Shown here one piece after another: positions 31,725 to 41,719 of a DNA stretch of 64,000 nucleotides (positions are counted from its first letter, which is position 1; every line of letters begins with the position of its first letter). This DNA is from Mycolicibacterium sp. GF69 (GTDB lineage Bacteria > Actinomycetota > Actinomycetes > Mycobacteriales > Mycobacteriaceae). A model generated the notes under the pieces. The model was given only the letters and a program-made list of their open reading frames with translations. It had not been told where the DNA came from and did not search any database. The stretch lies in contig NZ_QMEW01000003.1 in NCBI RefSeq assembly GCF_003284965.1, positions 62,001 to 126,000 of the forward strand. The letters are read 5' to 3'. Position numbers and translations under genes: made by a program.

Positions 31725-33344
31725 ATGAGCACCCCCGCATCCACGCAGCCGTCGAAAGACGGTGTCGCTGCGCATATTTCCCGCCTGGCCCGCTTCGCGA
31801 CGTCACCGCAGGCCCAACCGGCCCGGCTCGGCTTCGTCGGAGCCGTCCTGATCACCGCGGGCGGGTTGGGCGCAGGCAGTACGCGCCTGCATGACCCGCT
31901 GCTGGAATCGCTGCACCTGTCGTGGTTGCGGTTCGGGCACGGTTTGGTGGTGTCATCGGTGCTGCTGTGGGGTGGCGTGGCGCTGATGCTGGCGGCGTGG
32001 CTGTGGCTGGGCCGTCGGGTGATCGACCGTACGGCAACCGAATACACCATGGTTGCGACGACCGGCTTCTGGCTGGCTCCGCTGCTGTTGAGCGTCCCCT
32101 TGTTCAGCCGCGACACCTACTCATACCTCGCCCAGGGTGCGCTGCTGCGCGACGGTCTCGACCCGTACGCCGTCGGTCCCGTCGACAACCCGAACTCGTT
32201 GTTGGACAACGTCAGTCCGATCTGGACCACCACCACCGCGCCGTACGGGCCGGGGTTCATCCTGATCGCCAAGTTCGTCACGATGCTGGTCGGCAACGAC
32301 GTCGTCGCGGGCACGATGCTGCTGCGGTTGTGCATGCTGCCCGGCTTGGCCCTGCTGATCTGGGCCGCGCCTCGCATCGCACGACACATCGGCGCCGACG
32401 GCGCGACCGCACTGTGGATCTGTGTGCTCAACCCGCTGGTGATCATCCATCTGATGGGTGGGGTGCACAACGAGATGCTGATGGTCGGGCTGATGATGGC
32501 CGGCATCGCGTTGACGTTCCGCGGGCGCCACGTCTGGGGCGTGAGCCTGATCGCCGCGGCGGTCGCGGTCAAAGCCACTGCGGGACTGGCGCTCCCGTTC
32601 ATGGTGTGGGTATGGGCGCGAGACCTACGCGGCAGGCGCAGCTACTCGCGGGTCAAGGCGTTCGTGGCGGCGACAGCAGCATCGGCGCTGATCTTCTCGG
32701 CGGTGTTCGCGGTGCTGTCGTTCGCGGCGGGCGTGGGGTTGGGCTGGCTGACCGCGTTGGCCGGATCGGTGAAGATCATCAACTGGCTGACGCTGCCCAC
32801 GGCAGCGGCGAACCTCATCAACGTCGTCGGCGGCCTGTTCGTGCCGGTGAACTTCTATGCCGTGCTCGACGTCACCAGGATCATCGGCATCGTGTTCATC
32901 GCCGTGTCACTTCCGTTCGTGTGGTGGCGGTTTCGCCACACCGACCGCGAGACGCTCACGGGTATCGCGGTGGTCATGGTGATCGTGGTGCTGCTCGTAC
33001 CCGCGGCGTTGCCGTGGTACTACACCTGGCCACTGGCGGTGGTGGCGGCACTGGCGCAGAGCAGGCGGTCGATCGCGTTGATCGCGGGCTTGTCGACCTG
33101 GATCACCGTGATCTGGAAACCGGATGGGGCACACGGCATGTACTCGTGGGCACACGTGCTGCTGGCCGTGGTGTGCGCCGTGGGGGCCTGGTACTGGCTC
33201 TGGAAGGCGCCCGAGGTTGATGGGCCACGACGGCGGGCCGTAAATAAGCCACGACGGCGGGCCGTCAATAAGCTAGAGCCTGGGCCCGACGCACAACCTC
33301 ACGGGCCTGATGCGAATGAAGAGCATCAACCGGCCGGGCATTAG
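31725..33344 (+). CDS. mptA: MptA alpha-(1->6)-mannosyltransferase
   Basis: MptA is a GT-C membrane glycosyltransferase that extends the lipomannan backbone using polyprenyl-phosphomannose. The 539-residue product has about 12-13 membrane helices, with the SRDTYSYLAQGALLRDGLDPY acceptor/active region in the first large loop and APYGPGFILIAKF. The C-terminal tail contains two copies of RRRAVNK, encoded by a tandem 24-bp repeat, and is longer than the ~516 residues I recall for M. tuberculosis. Its 3' end overlaps the convergent Rv2175c homologue by 80 bp. Confidence 0.95.
   Translation: MSTPASTQPSKDGVAAHISRLARFATSPQAQPARLGFVGAVLITAGGLGAGSTRLHDPLLESLHLSWLRFGHGLVVSSVLLWGGVALMLAAWLWLGRRVIDRTATEYTMVATTGFWLAPLLLSVPLFSRDTYSYLAQGALLRDGLDPYAVGPVDNPNSLLDNVSPIWTTTTAPYGPGFILIAKFVTMLVGNDVVAGTMLLRLCMLPGLALLIWAAPRIARHIGADGATALWICVLNPLVIIHLMGGVHNEMLMVGLMMAGIALTFRGRHVWGVSLIAAAVAVKATAGLALPFMVWVWARDLRGRRSYSRVKAFVAATAASALIFSAVFAVLSFAAGVGLGWLTALAGSVKIINWLTLPTAAANLINVVGGLFVPVNFYAVLDVTRIIGIVFIAVSLPFVWWRFRHTDRETLTGIAVVMVIVVLLVPAALPWYYTWPLAVVAALAQSRRSIALIAGLSTWITVIWKPDGAHGMYSWAHVLLAVVCAVGAWYWLWKAPEVDGPRRRAVNKPRRRAVNKLEPGPDAQPHGPDANEEHQPAGH
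33224..33271. repeat. tandem 24-bp repeat at the mptA 3' end
   Basis: Two adjacent 24-bp units (33224-33247 and 33248-33271) differ at a single base (A versus C at unit position 18). Each contains GCCACGACGGCGGGCCGT followed by A/C and AATAA. On the plus strand they encode RRRAVNK twice in MptA. On the minus strand the C of the second unit creates the TGA stop of the Rv2175c homologue. Confidence 0.95.
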
Positions 33345-33669
33345 CCAGTCCCGCCGTCGCGCCATCCCGGCGGATCGTCAGCGATGCGTCGGGCGTGAAC
33401 AGCCAGCGCACGATCTCGGTGTCGTGGTAACCGCCGTCGCGCAGCACGACGAGAAGACCGGTCAGGGTCTTCACGACGTGACCGGTGTCGTCGAAGAACA
33501 CCTTCGGCACCACCACCACGCCGTTTCGACGCACGCCGATGAGATGGCCGTCGCGTAACTGTTGATGCACCTTGGTCACCGCGACGCCGAGCATCTCGGC
33601 GACGGTGGCCAGGTCGTAGACCTCTTCGGCGGGATCGAGGACGTCCTCGGCGGCCGGAATGCTGCTCAC
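33265..33669 (-). CDS. Rv2175c-family DNA-binding protein, probable PknL substrate
   Basis: This 134-residue winged-helix protein starts MSSIPAAEDVLDPAEEVYDLATVAEMLGVAVTKVHQQLRDGHLIGVRRNG. The LATVAEMLGVAVTKVHQ stretch is a helix-turn-helix, and the C-terminal part (HVVKTLTGLLVVLRDGGYHDTEIVRWLF) is the family core. In M. tuberculosis, Rv2175c is phosphorylated by the adjacent PknL, and phosphorylation weakens DNA binding. The gene here is likewise divergent from pknL. The start is a GTG at 33669; in-frame codons upstream are unconvincing. The stop lies within the mptA repeat. Confidence 0.93.
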   Translation of the reverse strand: MSSIPAAEDVLDPAEEVYDLATVAEMLGVAVTKVHQQLRDGHLIGVRRNGVVVVPKVFFDDTGHVVKTLTGLLVVLRDGGYHDTEIVRWLFTPDASLTIRRDGATAGLANARPVDALHSHQAREVVRRAQALAY

Positions 33670-33736
33670 CGCACCGAGTCTAGATCCGCCCGCCCACCGC
33701 CGGAGTCGCATGATCGGTGCGATTGCGCTCCGTAAC

Positions 33737-34927
33737 ATGTCTGCGGTGGACGCCTACCCGCCGACGGACCCGCTGCCCGGGACTGTCCTCGACGGTCGGT
33801 ACCGCGTCGACGTCATGATCGCCACCGGCGGCATGTCAGCCGTCTACCGCGGGTTGGATCTGCGCCTCGATCGGCCCGTGGCGCTGAAGGTGATGGATTC
33901 CCGGTACGCCGGCGACGCGCAGTTCCTGACACGGTTCCAGCGCGAGGCGCGTGCGGTCGCCCGGTTGACGGATCCCGGCCTGGTTGCGGTCTACGACCAG
34001 GGCGGCGGAAATGTGGGCGGCCCTCCGCCCTTCCTGGTCATGGAACTCGTCGAGGGTGGCACCCTGCGGGAACTGCTGCGTGAGCGCGGGCCGATGCCCC
34101 CGCATGCCGCGGCCGCGGTACTCGGTCCGGTCCTCGGCGGGCTGGCGGCGGCGCACCGTGCGGGCCTGGTGCATCGCGATGTCAAACCCGAGAACGTGCT
34201 GATCTCCGACGACGGGGACGTAAAGATCGCCGACTTCGGGCTGGTGCGCGCCGTCGCGGAAGCCAAGATCACCTCGACGAGCGTCATCCTGGGTACCGCG
34301 GCCTATCTGTCGCCCGAGCAGGTCAGCACCGGCGACGCAGATCCGCGAAGCGACGTCTACGGGGCCGGCATCCTGGCATTCGAACTGCTGACCGGCCGGA
34401 CCCCGTTCGTCGGCGACAGCGCGCTTGCGGTGGCTTATCAGCGGATGGACAACGACGTGCCCACACCGAGTTCGGTGATCGCCGGCGTGCCTGCGCAATT
34501 CGACGATCTGGTGCTGCGCGCGACGGCCCGCGACCCCGCCGCGCGGTATGCCGATGCCCGCGAGATGGGCGCCGACCTGGAGGCGATCGTCGACGAACTC
34601 GGCTTGCCCCCGTTCCGGGTGCCCGCGCCAACGGATTCGGCCCAGCACGCGTCGGCTTCCCTACCGGCTCCCCCGCCTCGAACCGCGGCCGCCGCGCCGG
34701 CGCCGCGCCAACCGACCCGTACGCTGCCGCGCGACGACTGGCCGGCCGAGCCGCAGTACGAGTCGGAGACGGGACGGTTCGCCGGCATCGACATCGAGGA
34801 CTTCTACTGGGCCCGCCAGCGTGCCCGGCGCACCCTGCTGTTCTGGGTGGTGGCCGTCCTCACGCTGACGGCGCTGATCGCTGCGGGCGCGTGGACAGCG
34901 GGCAGCAACCTGAACAATCTGCTCTAG
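33737..34927 (+). CDS. pknL: PknL Ser/Thr protein kinase
   Basis: The 396-residue product has an N-terminal kinase domain (residues about 18-275). It has a Gly-loop (IATGGMSAVYRG), the ATP lysine in VALKVMDSRY, catalytic loop HRDVKPENVL, ADFGLV and an activation loop with Thr/Ser residues (ITSTSVILGTAAYLSPEQ). A Pro/Ala linker follows, then a membrane helix near the C-terminus (LLFWVVAVLTLTALIAAGAW) with almost nothing outside, so there is no sensor domain. The ATG at 33737 starts MSAVDAYPPTDPLPG. Its presumed substrate is the divergent Rv2175c homologue. Confidence 0.95.
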   Translation: MSAVDAYPPTDPLPGTVLDGRYRVDVMIATGGMSAVYRGLDLRLDRPVALKVMDSRYAGDAQFLTRFQREARAVARLTDPGLVAVYDQGGGNVGGPPPFLVMELVEGGTLRELLRERGPMPPHAAAAVLGPVLGGLAAAHRAGLVHRDVKPENVLISDDGDVKIADFGLVRAVAEAKITSTSVILGTAAYLSPEQVSTGDADPRSDVYGAGILAFELLTGRTPFVGDSALAVAYQRMDNDVPTPSSVIAGVPAQFDDLVLRATARDPAARYADAREMGADLEAIVDELGLPPFRVPAPTDSAQHASASLPAPPPRTAAAAPAPRQPTRTLPRDDWPAEPQYESETGRFAGIDIEDFYWARQRARRTLLFWVVAVLTLTALIAAGAWTAGSNLNNLL

Positions 34928-34983
34928 TCGTAGTGTCGGACTCCTCGACGCGGCTCGTTTCTTGCCGCTTGATCGCCGTCCGA

Positions 34984-36402
<1,419 letters not shown>

Positions 36403-36900
36403 TCACCACTGGGCTGGCGCTTCCCCCGAGGTCATCAGCTGGAACCGGCGCAGGTTGTGGCGGGCGTCGACCAGAGCATCGTGGGCGTCCCGCGGCCGCG
36501 GCGGCATCCGCGGCGAACCGCGCTCCTCCCAGTACTGGCGCAACTCCCGGGTGAAGCGCGGGATCGCCGGCGGCAGATCGGTCATCGGGCCCCACAGCTG
36601 GCACAGCACGACGTGGTCGTAGGCGCCGACCCAGGCCCACAACTCGATCGGCTCCGCACCGTCGATCCCGAAGAAGTCCTCCAACTCCGAGCGGATCTGG
36701 CGCCGCGACCGCCACAGCTGCGATGCGGGGGGCGGCAGCTTGGGCAGCACATGTTTGCGTACCCAGCTGCCTGCCCTGTCCGGGTTGAATTCTGTTGACA
36801 CGGCGTAGTATTCGCGCCCATCTTCGGCGGCCACGCCAATAGATATCAGCTCGATGGTGCGGCCGTTGTCGATGAATTCGGTGTCGTAGAAGTAGCGCAC
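36403..36900 (-). CDS. DEDDh 3'-5' exoribonuclease (Rv2179c-like)
   Basis: The 165-residue product has RNase T/DnaQ-fold acidic motifs: YDTEFIDNGRTIELISIGV (D-x-E), WAWVGAYDHVVLCQLWG (D) and HDALVDARHNLRRF (HxAxxDA). The M. tuberculosis homologue is a dimeric 3'-5' exoribonuclease that binds AMP. The start GTG shares one base with the TAG stop of the upstream membrane-protein gene (TAGTG at 36898-36902), so the two are probably coupled. Confidence 0.94.
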   Translation of the reverse strand: MRYFYDTEFIDNGRTIELISIGVAAEDGREYYAVSTEFNPDRAGSWVRKHVLPKLPPPASQLWRSRRQIRSELEDFFGIDGAEPIELWAWVGAYDHVVLCQLWGPMTDLPPAIPRFTRELRQYWEERGSPRMPPRPRDAHDALVDARHNLRRFQLMTSGEAPAQW

Positions 36901-37808
36901 TAAGCGGGTTCCTTCTCGGGTTCGACCTCGGGTTTCGCCACGGCCGACCGGTCCCTCGGGGCCGGGGCGGCGCGAATCTCGCGGTCGAGTTGCTCGTCGA
37001 CCTTGGCGTCATCGGGGAACTTGGGCATGCCGGCGATGGCGTCCTGCAACCACAGCTTGGCCTGGACGACCGGCCGCCGCAGCCAGCGCTCCCGTTCCAG
37101 CGCCCGGTGCATCTTGCGGGGCCGGTTGGTGTAGCGCCACCGCGCCCATGGCGCGTGCGGGCGCGACAAGCGGATCGCGCCGACGACGAGCAACGGCGTG
37201 ACGAACATGCCGACCAGACCGGTCCACACCTTGCCCTTGAGCAACACGACGACGGCCAATATCAGGGTCAGCACGGCCGCGGCGACCACACCTGCTCGCG
37301 CCAGCAGGGTGTGTTCTGCCCGCCAGATGTCGATGTCGAAGAACGACAGCGGACTGAAGCCGAGGATCAGCAGGCCCGCGACGGCGACCGCTGCGAACAC
37401 CGCATCGACCGAGGTCCGGCCGTCCTCGGCCCAGTACACGTCCTCGAGATGCAGGATCAACGCGAACTCGTCGAGAACCAGTGCGGCCCCGATCCCGAAA
37501 AAGATTGCCGTCACCGTGAATTCGGGTACTCCCCCGTCAACCGCCAACGTCACCATCGTCACACCGGAGATCATGACCAGGACCACACCGATGACCACGT
37601 GGTGGATGTGCAGTCCGCTACCCGTGCCGATATTCCGCGGCTGCCACCACTTGCGCGGCGCCGCGCCGGCCTCACCCTCCGGGTGGCTGCGGATGTACCG
37701 CACGATCGTGCGGGTCACGAAGAACGTCAGGATGAACGCCACCAGGCAGAAGACGAGCGGCAACCGCCCCGGCGGCACGGCGAAGTCGATGTGGAAGTCG
37801 GCGAGCAC
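36900..37808 (-). CDS. conserved membrane protein (Rv2180c-like)
   Basis: The 302-residue product has about seven membrane helices. The first is at residues about 15-38 (LPLVFCLVAFILTFFVTRTIV). The block TGSGLHIHHVVIGVVLVM contains two histidines, and the block LVLDEFALILHLEDVYWAEDGRTSVD has acidic residues facing it; both are conserved in this family. The C-terminus is cytoplasmic and charged. The function is unknown. The TAG stop overlaps the downstream exoribonuclease GTG start, so both are likely in one transcript. Confidence 0.85.
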   Translation of the reverse strand: MLADFHIDFAVPPGRLPLVFCLVAFILTFFVTRTIVRYIRSHPEGEAGAAPRKWWQPRNIGTGSGLHIHHVVIGVVLVMISGVTMVTLAVDGGVPEFTVTAIFFGIGAALVLDEFALILHLEDVYWAEDGRTSVDAVFAAVAVAGLLILGFSPLSFFDIDIWRAEHTLLARAGVVAAAVLTLILAVVVLLKGKVWTGLVGMFVTPLLVVGAIRLSRPHAPWARWRYTNRPRKMHRALERERWLRRPVVQAKLWLQDAIAGMPKFPDDAKVDEQLDREIRAAPAPRDRSAVAKPEVEPEKEPA

Positions 37809-37916
37809 GCAGAAAACTTACGCCGCCCGCTGCGGACGTGAGGAGCAGTATCGCCGCTGCGCGTCGTGGCCGGGATACCCGAAGCGCCGCGGCGCCCCGA
37901 TAGTCTGGTCAGCGAC

Positions 37917-39200
37917 ATGAGTATGTGGCGGTCGCCCGGCGGGGCTGGTTGGGGGCCAACGCTCGCTTGGCGGCTGTTTCAACTGCTGACCCTGGCCGCG
38001 TTGGCCTGGGCCGGTTGGCGGTTGCTCGGCCGAATTCCCTACCGCATCGACGTCGACGTCTACCGGATGGGCGGACAGGCCTGGCTGGACGGTCGGCCGC
38101 TCTACGCCGACGGCGCGATGTTCCACACCCGGGGCGGGCTGGATCTGCCGTTCACCTATCCGCCGCTGGCCGCCGTGGCATTCTTCCCGTTCGCACTGTT
38201 GTCGCTGGAGGCCGCCAGCGTCGCGATCACCTTGACCACGCTGGTGCTGTTGATCGTCGCGATGACGATCGTGCTTCACCGATGCGACGTCTGGCCGGAA
38301 ACGTCGGTGACGCGCGAACCGGCGTGGCTGCGCCAGGCCTGGCTGGCCGCGGCCATCGTCGCGCCGGCCGTGGTCTACCTGGAACCGATCCGCTCCAACT
38401 TCGACTTCGGGCAGATCAACGTCGTGCTGATGACGCTGGTGATCGCCGACTGTGTGCCGCGCCGGACCCCGTGGCCGCGGGGCATGCTGCTCGGTCTGGC
38501 GATCGCGCTGAAACTCACGCCTGCGGTCTTCCTGTTGTATTTCGTGCTGCGCCGCGACACCCGCGCGGTCATCGTCACTGCGGTATCGGCCGTCGTCGCC
38601 ACGCTGGCGGGCGCGGCGTTCGCGTGGCGCGACTCGCTCGAGTACTGGACCGAGACAGTGCGCGACACCGATCGCATCGGCACCGCGACGCTGAACACCA
38701 ACCAGAACATCGCCGGCGCCCTGGCCCGGCTGGGGCTGGCCGAGGGACCCCGGTTCGTGCTGTGGATTGTGGCGTGTTTCGTCGTGCTGGGGTTGACCGT
38801 GTGGGCGGTACGACGGGTCCTCAGAGCCGATCAGCCGGTTCTCGCGTTGATGTGCGTGGCGATGTTCGGCCTGGTGGTGTCGCCGGTGTCGTGGTCGCAC
38901 CACTGGGTGTGGGCGCTGCCCGCGCTGCTGGTCATTGCGCTGGTGGCGTATCGCAGACGGAATGCGGCACTGGGGCTGGTCGCGGTTGCGGGCTTCGCGT
39001 TGATGGTGTGGACACCGATCACGCTGATGCCCGAACACCAGGAGACCGCGGCGTCGCTGTGGCGGCAGTTGGCCGGCGGCTCCTACGTGTGGTGGGCGAT
39101 CGCGGTGATCCTGGTCGTCGGCACGGCGGCGGGTGCGATCAAGCCCGCTCAGCGCAGCGCGCCGGTCGTCGACACGGCGCCCGTGCCCGCCGTCAACTAA
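37917..39200 (+). CDS. alpha-(1->2)-mannosyltransferase (Rv2181-like), GT87 family
   Basis: The 427-residue product is the same length as M. tuberculosis Rv2181. It is a polytopic GT-C enzyme (GT87) that adds alpha-1,2-mannose branches to lipomannan/lipoarabinomannan using polyprenyl-phosphomannose. The catalytic acidic pair lies in [22 protein letters not shown], then [19 protein letters not shown] and [18 protein letters not shown]. The ATG at 37917 is chosen by family length; further upstream starts give poor sequence. It is convergent with the acyltransferase gene, with a short repeat between them. Confidence 0.93.
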   Translation: MSMWRSPGGAGWGPTLAWRLFQLLTLAALAWAGWRLLGRIPYRIDVDVYRMGGQAWLDGRPLYADGAMFHTRGGLDLPFTYPPLAAVAFFPFALLSLEAASVAITLTTLVLLIVAMTIVLHRCDVWPETSVTREPAWLRQAWLAAAIVAPAVVYLEPIRSNFDFGQINVVLMTLVIADCVPRRTPWPRGMLLGLAIALKLTPAVFLLYFVLRRDTRAVIVTAVSAVVATLAGAAFAWRDSLEYWTETVRDTDRIGTATLNTNQNIAGALARLGLAEGPRFVLWIVACFVVLGLTVWAVRRVLRADQPVLALMCVAMFGLVVSPVSWSHHWVWALPALLVIALVAYRRRNAALGLVAVAGFALMVWTPITLMPEHQETAASLWRQLAGGSYVWWAIAVILVVGTAAGAIKPAQRSAPVVDTAPVPAVN

Positions 39201-39201
39201 C

Positions 39202-39255
39202 CGGCGGTGGCTCGATTGCCGGCTCAGCCGGCGGTGGCTCGATTGCCGGCTCAGC
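39202..39255. repeat. tandem 27-bp GC-rich intergenic repeat
   Basis: Two identical 27-bp copies (39202-39228 and 39229-39255) fill the space between the mannosyltransferase stop and the acyltransferase stop. Each contains GCCGGCTCAGCCGGC-type palindromic sequence across the junction. A closely related sequence lies at 57015-57052, so this looks like a dispersed element; the second copy supplies the stop codon of the acyltransferase gene. Confidence 0.85.
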
Positions 39256-39976
39256 CGGCGGCGACCTCCGGCATGCGGGCCGACGGCTTTGTGGTGTCGT
39301 CGGCCCTGCCCTCCTTGATGTCGGCGGCATACAGGTCGACGTACTCCTGACCCGACAACCGCATCAACTCGTACATCACCTCGTCGATGACGGCCCGTTC
39401 GATGAAGCGGTTACCCGCCAGTCCCTCGAAGCGGCTGAAGTCCATCGGCTTGCCGAACTTCACCTGCACCCGGCCGAAGCGCCACATTTTGCTGCCCGGC
39501 GGGTTCACGACGTCGGTTCCGATCATGGCGACCGGAATCACCGGCACACCGGTCTCCAGCGCCAGCCGGGCCAGGCCCGTCTTGCCCTTGTAGAGCCGCC
39601 CGTCGGGCGAACGGGTGCCCTCCGGGTACATCCCGAGGAGCTTGCCCTCGCCGAGGATGCGCGCCGCGGTGTTCAACGCACTCTGCGCGCTGTCGGCGTC
39701 GGCGCGATCGATCGGCACCTGACCGGCAACGGTGTAGAACCACCGGGTGAACCAGCCCTTCAGGCCGGTGCCGGTGAAGTACTCGGCCTTGGCCAGGAAG
39801 GTGATTCGCCTGTTGACCACCAACGGCAAATAAAAGCTGTCCGCGACCGCAAGATGGTTACTGGCCAAAATCGCCGGACCGGACGGCGGAACATTGTCCA
39901 GCCCTTCAAGTTTCGGCCGACCCAGCAACGACAGCAGGGGTCCCATGAAGATGTACTTGAACAGCCAATACCACAT
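39251..39976 (-). CDS. 1-acylglycerol-3-phosphate acyltransferase (Rv2182c-like, PlsC family)
   Basis: The 241-residue product has the acyltransferase motifs NHLAVADS (NHxxxxD), FYTVAGQVPIDR, PEGTRSPDG (EGTR) and TGVPVIPVAMIG (motif IV). The first ~40 residues include a hydrophobic stretch (MWYWLFKYIFMGPLLSLL) that would anchor it to the cytoplasmic face of the membrane. It should acylate lysophosphatidic acid or a similar lyso-lipid in glycerophospholipid synthesis. No in-frame upstream start is better than the ATG at 39976. Confidence 0.93.
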   Translation of the reverse strand: MWYWLFKYIFMGPLLSLLGRPKLEGLDNVPPSGPAILASNHLAVADSFYLPLVVNRRITFLAKAEYFTGTGLKGWFTRWFYTVAGQVPIDRADADSAQSALNTAARILGEGKLLGMYPEGTRSPDGRLYKGKTGLARLALETGVPVIPVAMIGTDVVNPPGSKMWRFGRVQVKFGKPMDFSRFEGLAGNRFIERAVIDEVMYELMRLSGQEYVDLYAADIKEGRADDTTKPSARMPEVAAG

Positions 39977-40058
39977 GGGCCCTCCCGGTGATCGAACACC
40001 TGCCGGTGTTCTGCGACAACTTTACCCACGCGTTGTGGATGCGACCACAGCGCGCACA

Positions 40059-40463
40059 CTACTCCTCGACTGTTACCGGGATGTGTTGATAACGCCCGGG
40101 CGCAGGCGGTGCCGCAGGCCCGTCCGGCCCGCCATCGGGCGGTGGCGGAGGCGGACCATCCGGCGGTTCACCCGGACCCGCGGTGCCGGTCTCGCGCTCG
40201 GCCTGGTCGAGAATCGCCCGGACCACCGCGAGCAGCGCGACGCTGTGCTCGGCGATGACTGTCAGCAGCGGGTGCTGTTCGCCGGTCGCCACCGCCACCA
40301 ACGCACACACCGGACACCACACCTGCTGGCACCTGCCTGCACTGCCGGTCGCGGCACGAGCGGCCGCGAACCGGACGGCGGGGTCCAGTTTGTCCAGGAC
40401 GGCCTGCGCGAGCATGCGCAACTCCGGCCCGAGATCGGCGTGCGGGCCGGTCACTTCGGCCAC
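40059..40463 (-). CDS. conserved hypothetical protein (Rv2183c-like)
   Basis: The 134-residue product has a helical N-terminus (DLGPELRMLAQAVLDKLDPAVRF) and a cysteine cluster CQQVWCPVCALVAV (C-x4-C-x2-C), which could bind metal. A hydrophobic helix (LLTVIAEHSVALLAVVRAIL) and a Pro/Gly-rich tail follow. The spacing is like a short zinc-ribbon half-site. It overlaps the ATPase gene by 13 bp. No function can be assigned. Confidence 0.8.
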   Translation of the reverse strand: MAEVTGPHADLGPELRMLAQAVLDKLDPAVRFAAARAATGSAGRCQQVWCPVCALVAVATGEQHPLLTVIAEHSVALLAVVRAILDQAERETGTAGPGEPPDGPPPPPPDGGPDGPAAPPAPGRYQHIPVTVEE

Positions 40464-41719
40464 ACCTCCGGGTTCGGTCGGAACCGCACGGTCAACTCAC
40501 ACCCTCGCAGTTGCGCGTCCACCACGATGCACCTACGCAGCACGGACGCTAAGCGGACCCGGCGCCGCAAACCGCCCGCGCCGATGATCAAGTCGTCGTC
40601 GACCCTGCCCAGCGCCAACGCCGACGAGTCAACCTGCGGCAACTCTAGCCGTAACCGGTACACCGATTCGAGGCCGGAGCCCGACTCGCGGTCGACGACC
40701 GGACGCAGCGGTCCCGGCGGTGGCGACCCGTCGCGGCGGCGTGCGCTGTCCAGCAACTCGCCGAGCGCTTTCGCCCCGATCGGTTCGCCGGCCAGATGGG
40801 GCACCAGGATCAGCGCAACGTCGCCGATCGTGGCTTCGAGTTCATCGAGGACGGCCTGCTGTTCGAGGATCCGCTCCGTGTACCAGTCGAACGCGGGATG
40901 CTCGGGCAGGTTGCGGTACTCATACGAATCGTCCTGCACCAGTATCTGGTTGACGATCAGCTCCGCGACCCCGACGCCCATCAGCGCCAGCGAGCCCAGC
41001 GTGCGGGCCGCCTCCGCGGCGACCACCCGCTCGGCCGTCATCACCAGATGGGCACGGACCTTCGATCCGTCGGCGAGCAGCGCGCTCAGCCGTTCGGTGG
41101 CCGTGCCGACGCGCTCGAACAGGGCGACGACGGCCGCGGTGTGCGGGTCGTCGCTTCCGGTGGACAGCCGCCGGTGCCGCGGCCAGGCCCGCTCCAGGTA
41201 CAGCCCGAACGTCGCGGGCAGGGTGAGCATGCGCAGCGCATCGGCGGTCGACGCGCAGTCCACGATGACGCGATCCCAACGGCCCGAGGCGGCCAGTTCG
41301 CCCACCTCGTGCAGCCCGAGCACCTCCTGAACCCCTGGCAGCGCCGAAAGCTCCTCGGGGGCAACACTTCCCAACTCGGACTCGGGGAATCGGCCCGACA
41401 GCAGACCGGCGATCTCACGCCAGCGCGCCTCGAGCAGGGCCAAGGTGTCCAGTGCCAGCGCGTCCAGCGATCCACCGCCGGCGCCGGCGTCATCGGTGAA
41501 CACTCGGGTGGGCTCGCGCGTTCCGGTCGGCGCCAACGGCGTACCGAGCACGTCGCCGATCGAGTGCGCCTGGTCGGTCGAGACGATGAGCACGCGAAGC
41601 CCCGCCCGTGCGTCGCGCACGGCGGTGGCGGTCGCCAACGTCGACTTGCCGACCCCGCCCTTACCGACGAACAGACCGATACTGGCGATAGGCGTGCCGG
41701 TGGCAGTCAGCTCACTCAG
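40451..41719 (-). CDS. ArsA/MinD-like P-loop ATPase (Rv2184c-like), probable CTG start
   Basis: The frame encodes ASIGLFVGKGGVGKSTLATATAVRDA, a deviant Walker A (GKGGVGKST) typical of ArsA/MinD/Get3 ATPases. It is followed by VLIVSTDQAHSIGDVLG, the A'/switch region VIVDCASTADALRMLTLP, and a C-terminal domain with QLRGCELTVRFRPNPEVWPK. The only standard start (TTG at 41638) would cut through the P-loop (the T of GKST precedes it), so translation must begin upstream. The only plausible codon is CTG at 41719 (MSELTATGTPIASIGLF), overlapping the upstream gene by eight bases. That gives 422 residues. The cargo is unknown. Confidence 0.85.
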   Translation of the reverse strand: MSELTATGTPIASIGLFVGKGGVGKSTLATATAVRDARAGLRVLIVSTDQAHSIGDVLGTPLAPTGTREPTRVFTDDAGAGGGSLDALALDTLALLEARWREIAGLLSGRFPESELGSVAPEELSALPGVQEVLGLHEVGELAASGRWDRVIVDCASTADALRMLTLPATFGLYLERAWPRHRRLSTGSDDPHTAAVVALFERVGTATERLSALLADGSKVRAHLVMTAERVVAAEAARTLGSLALMGVGVAELIVNQILVQDDSYEYRNLPEHPAFDWYTERILEQQAVLDELEATIGDVALILVPHLAGEPIGAKALGELLDSARRRDGSPPPGPLRPVVDRESGSGLESVYRLRLELPQVDSSALALGRVDDDLIIGAGGLRRRVRLASVLRRCIVVDAQLRGCELTVRFRPNPEVWPK

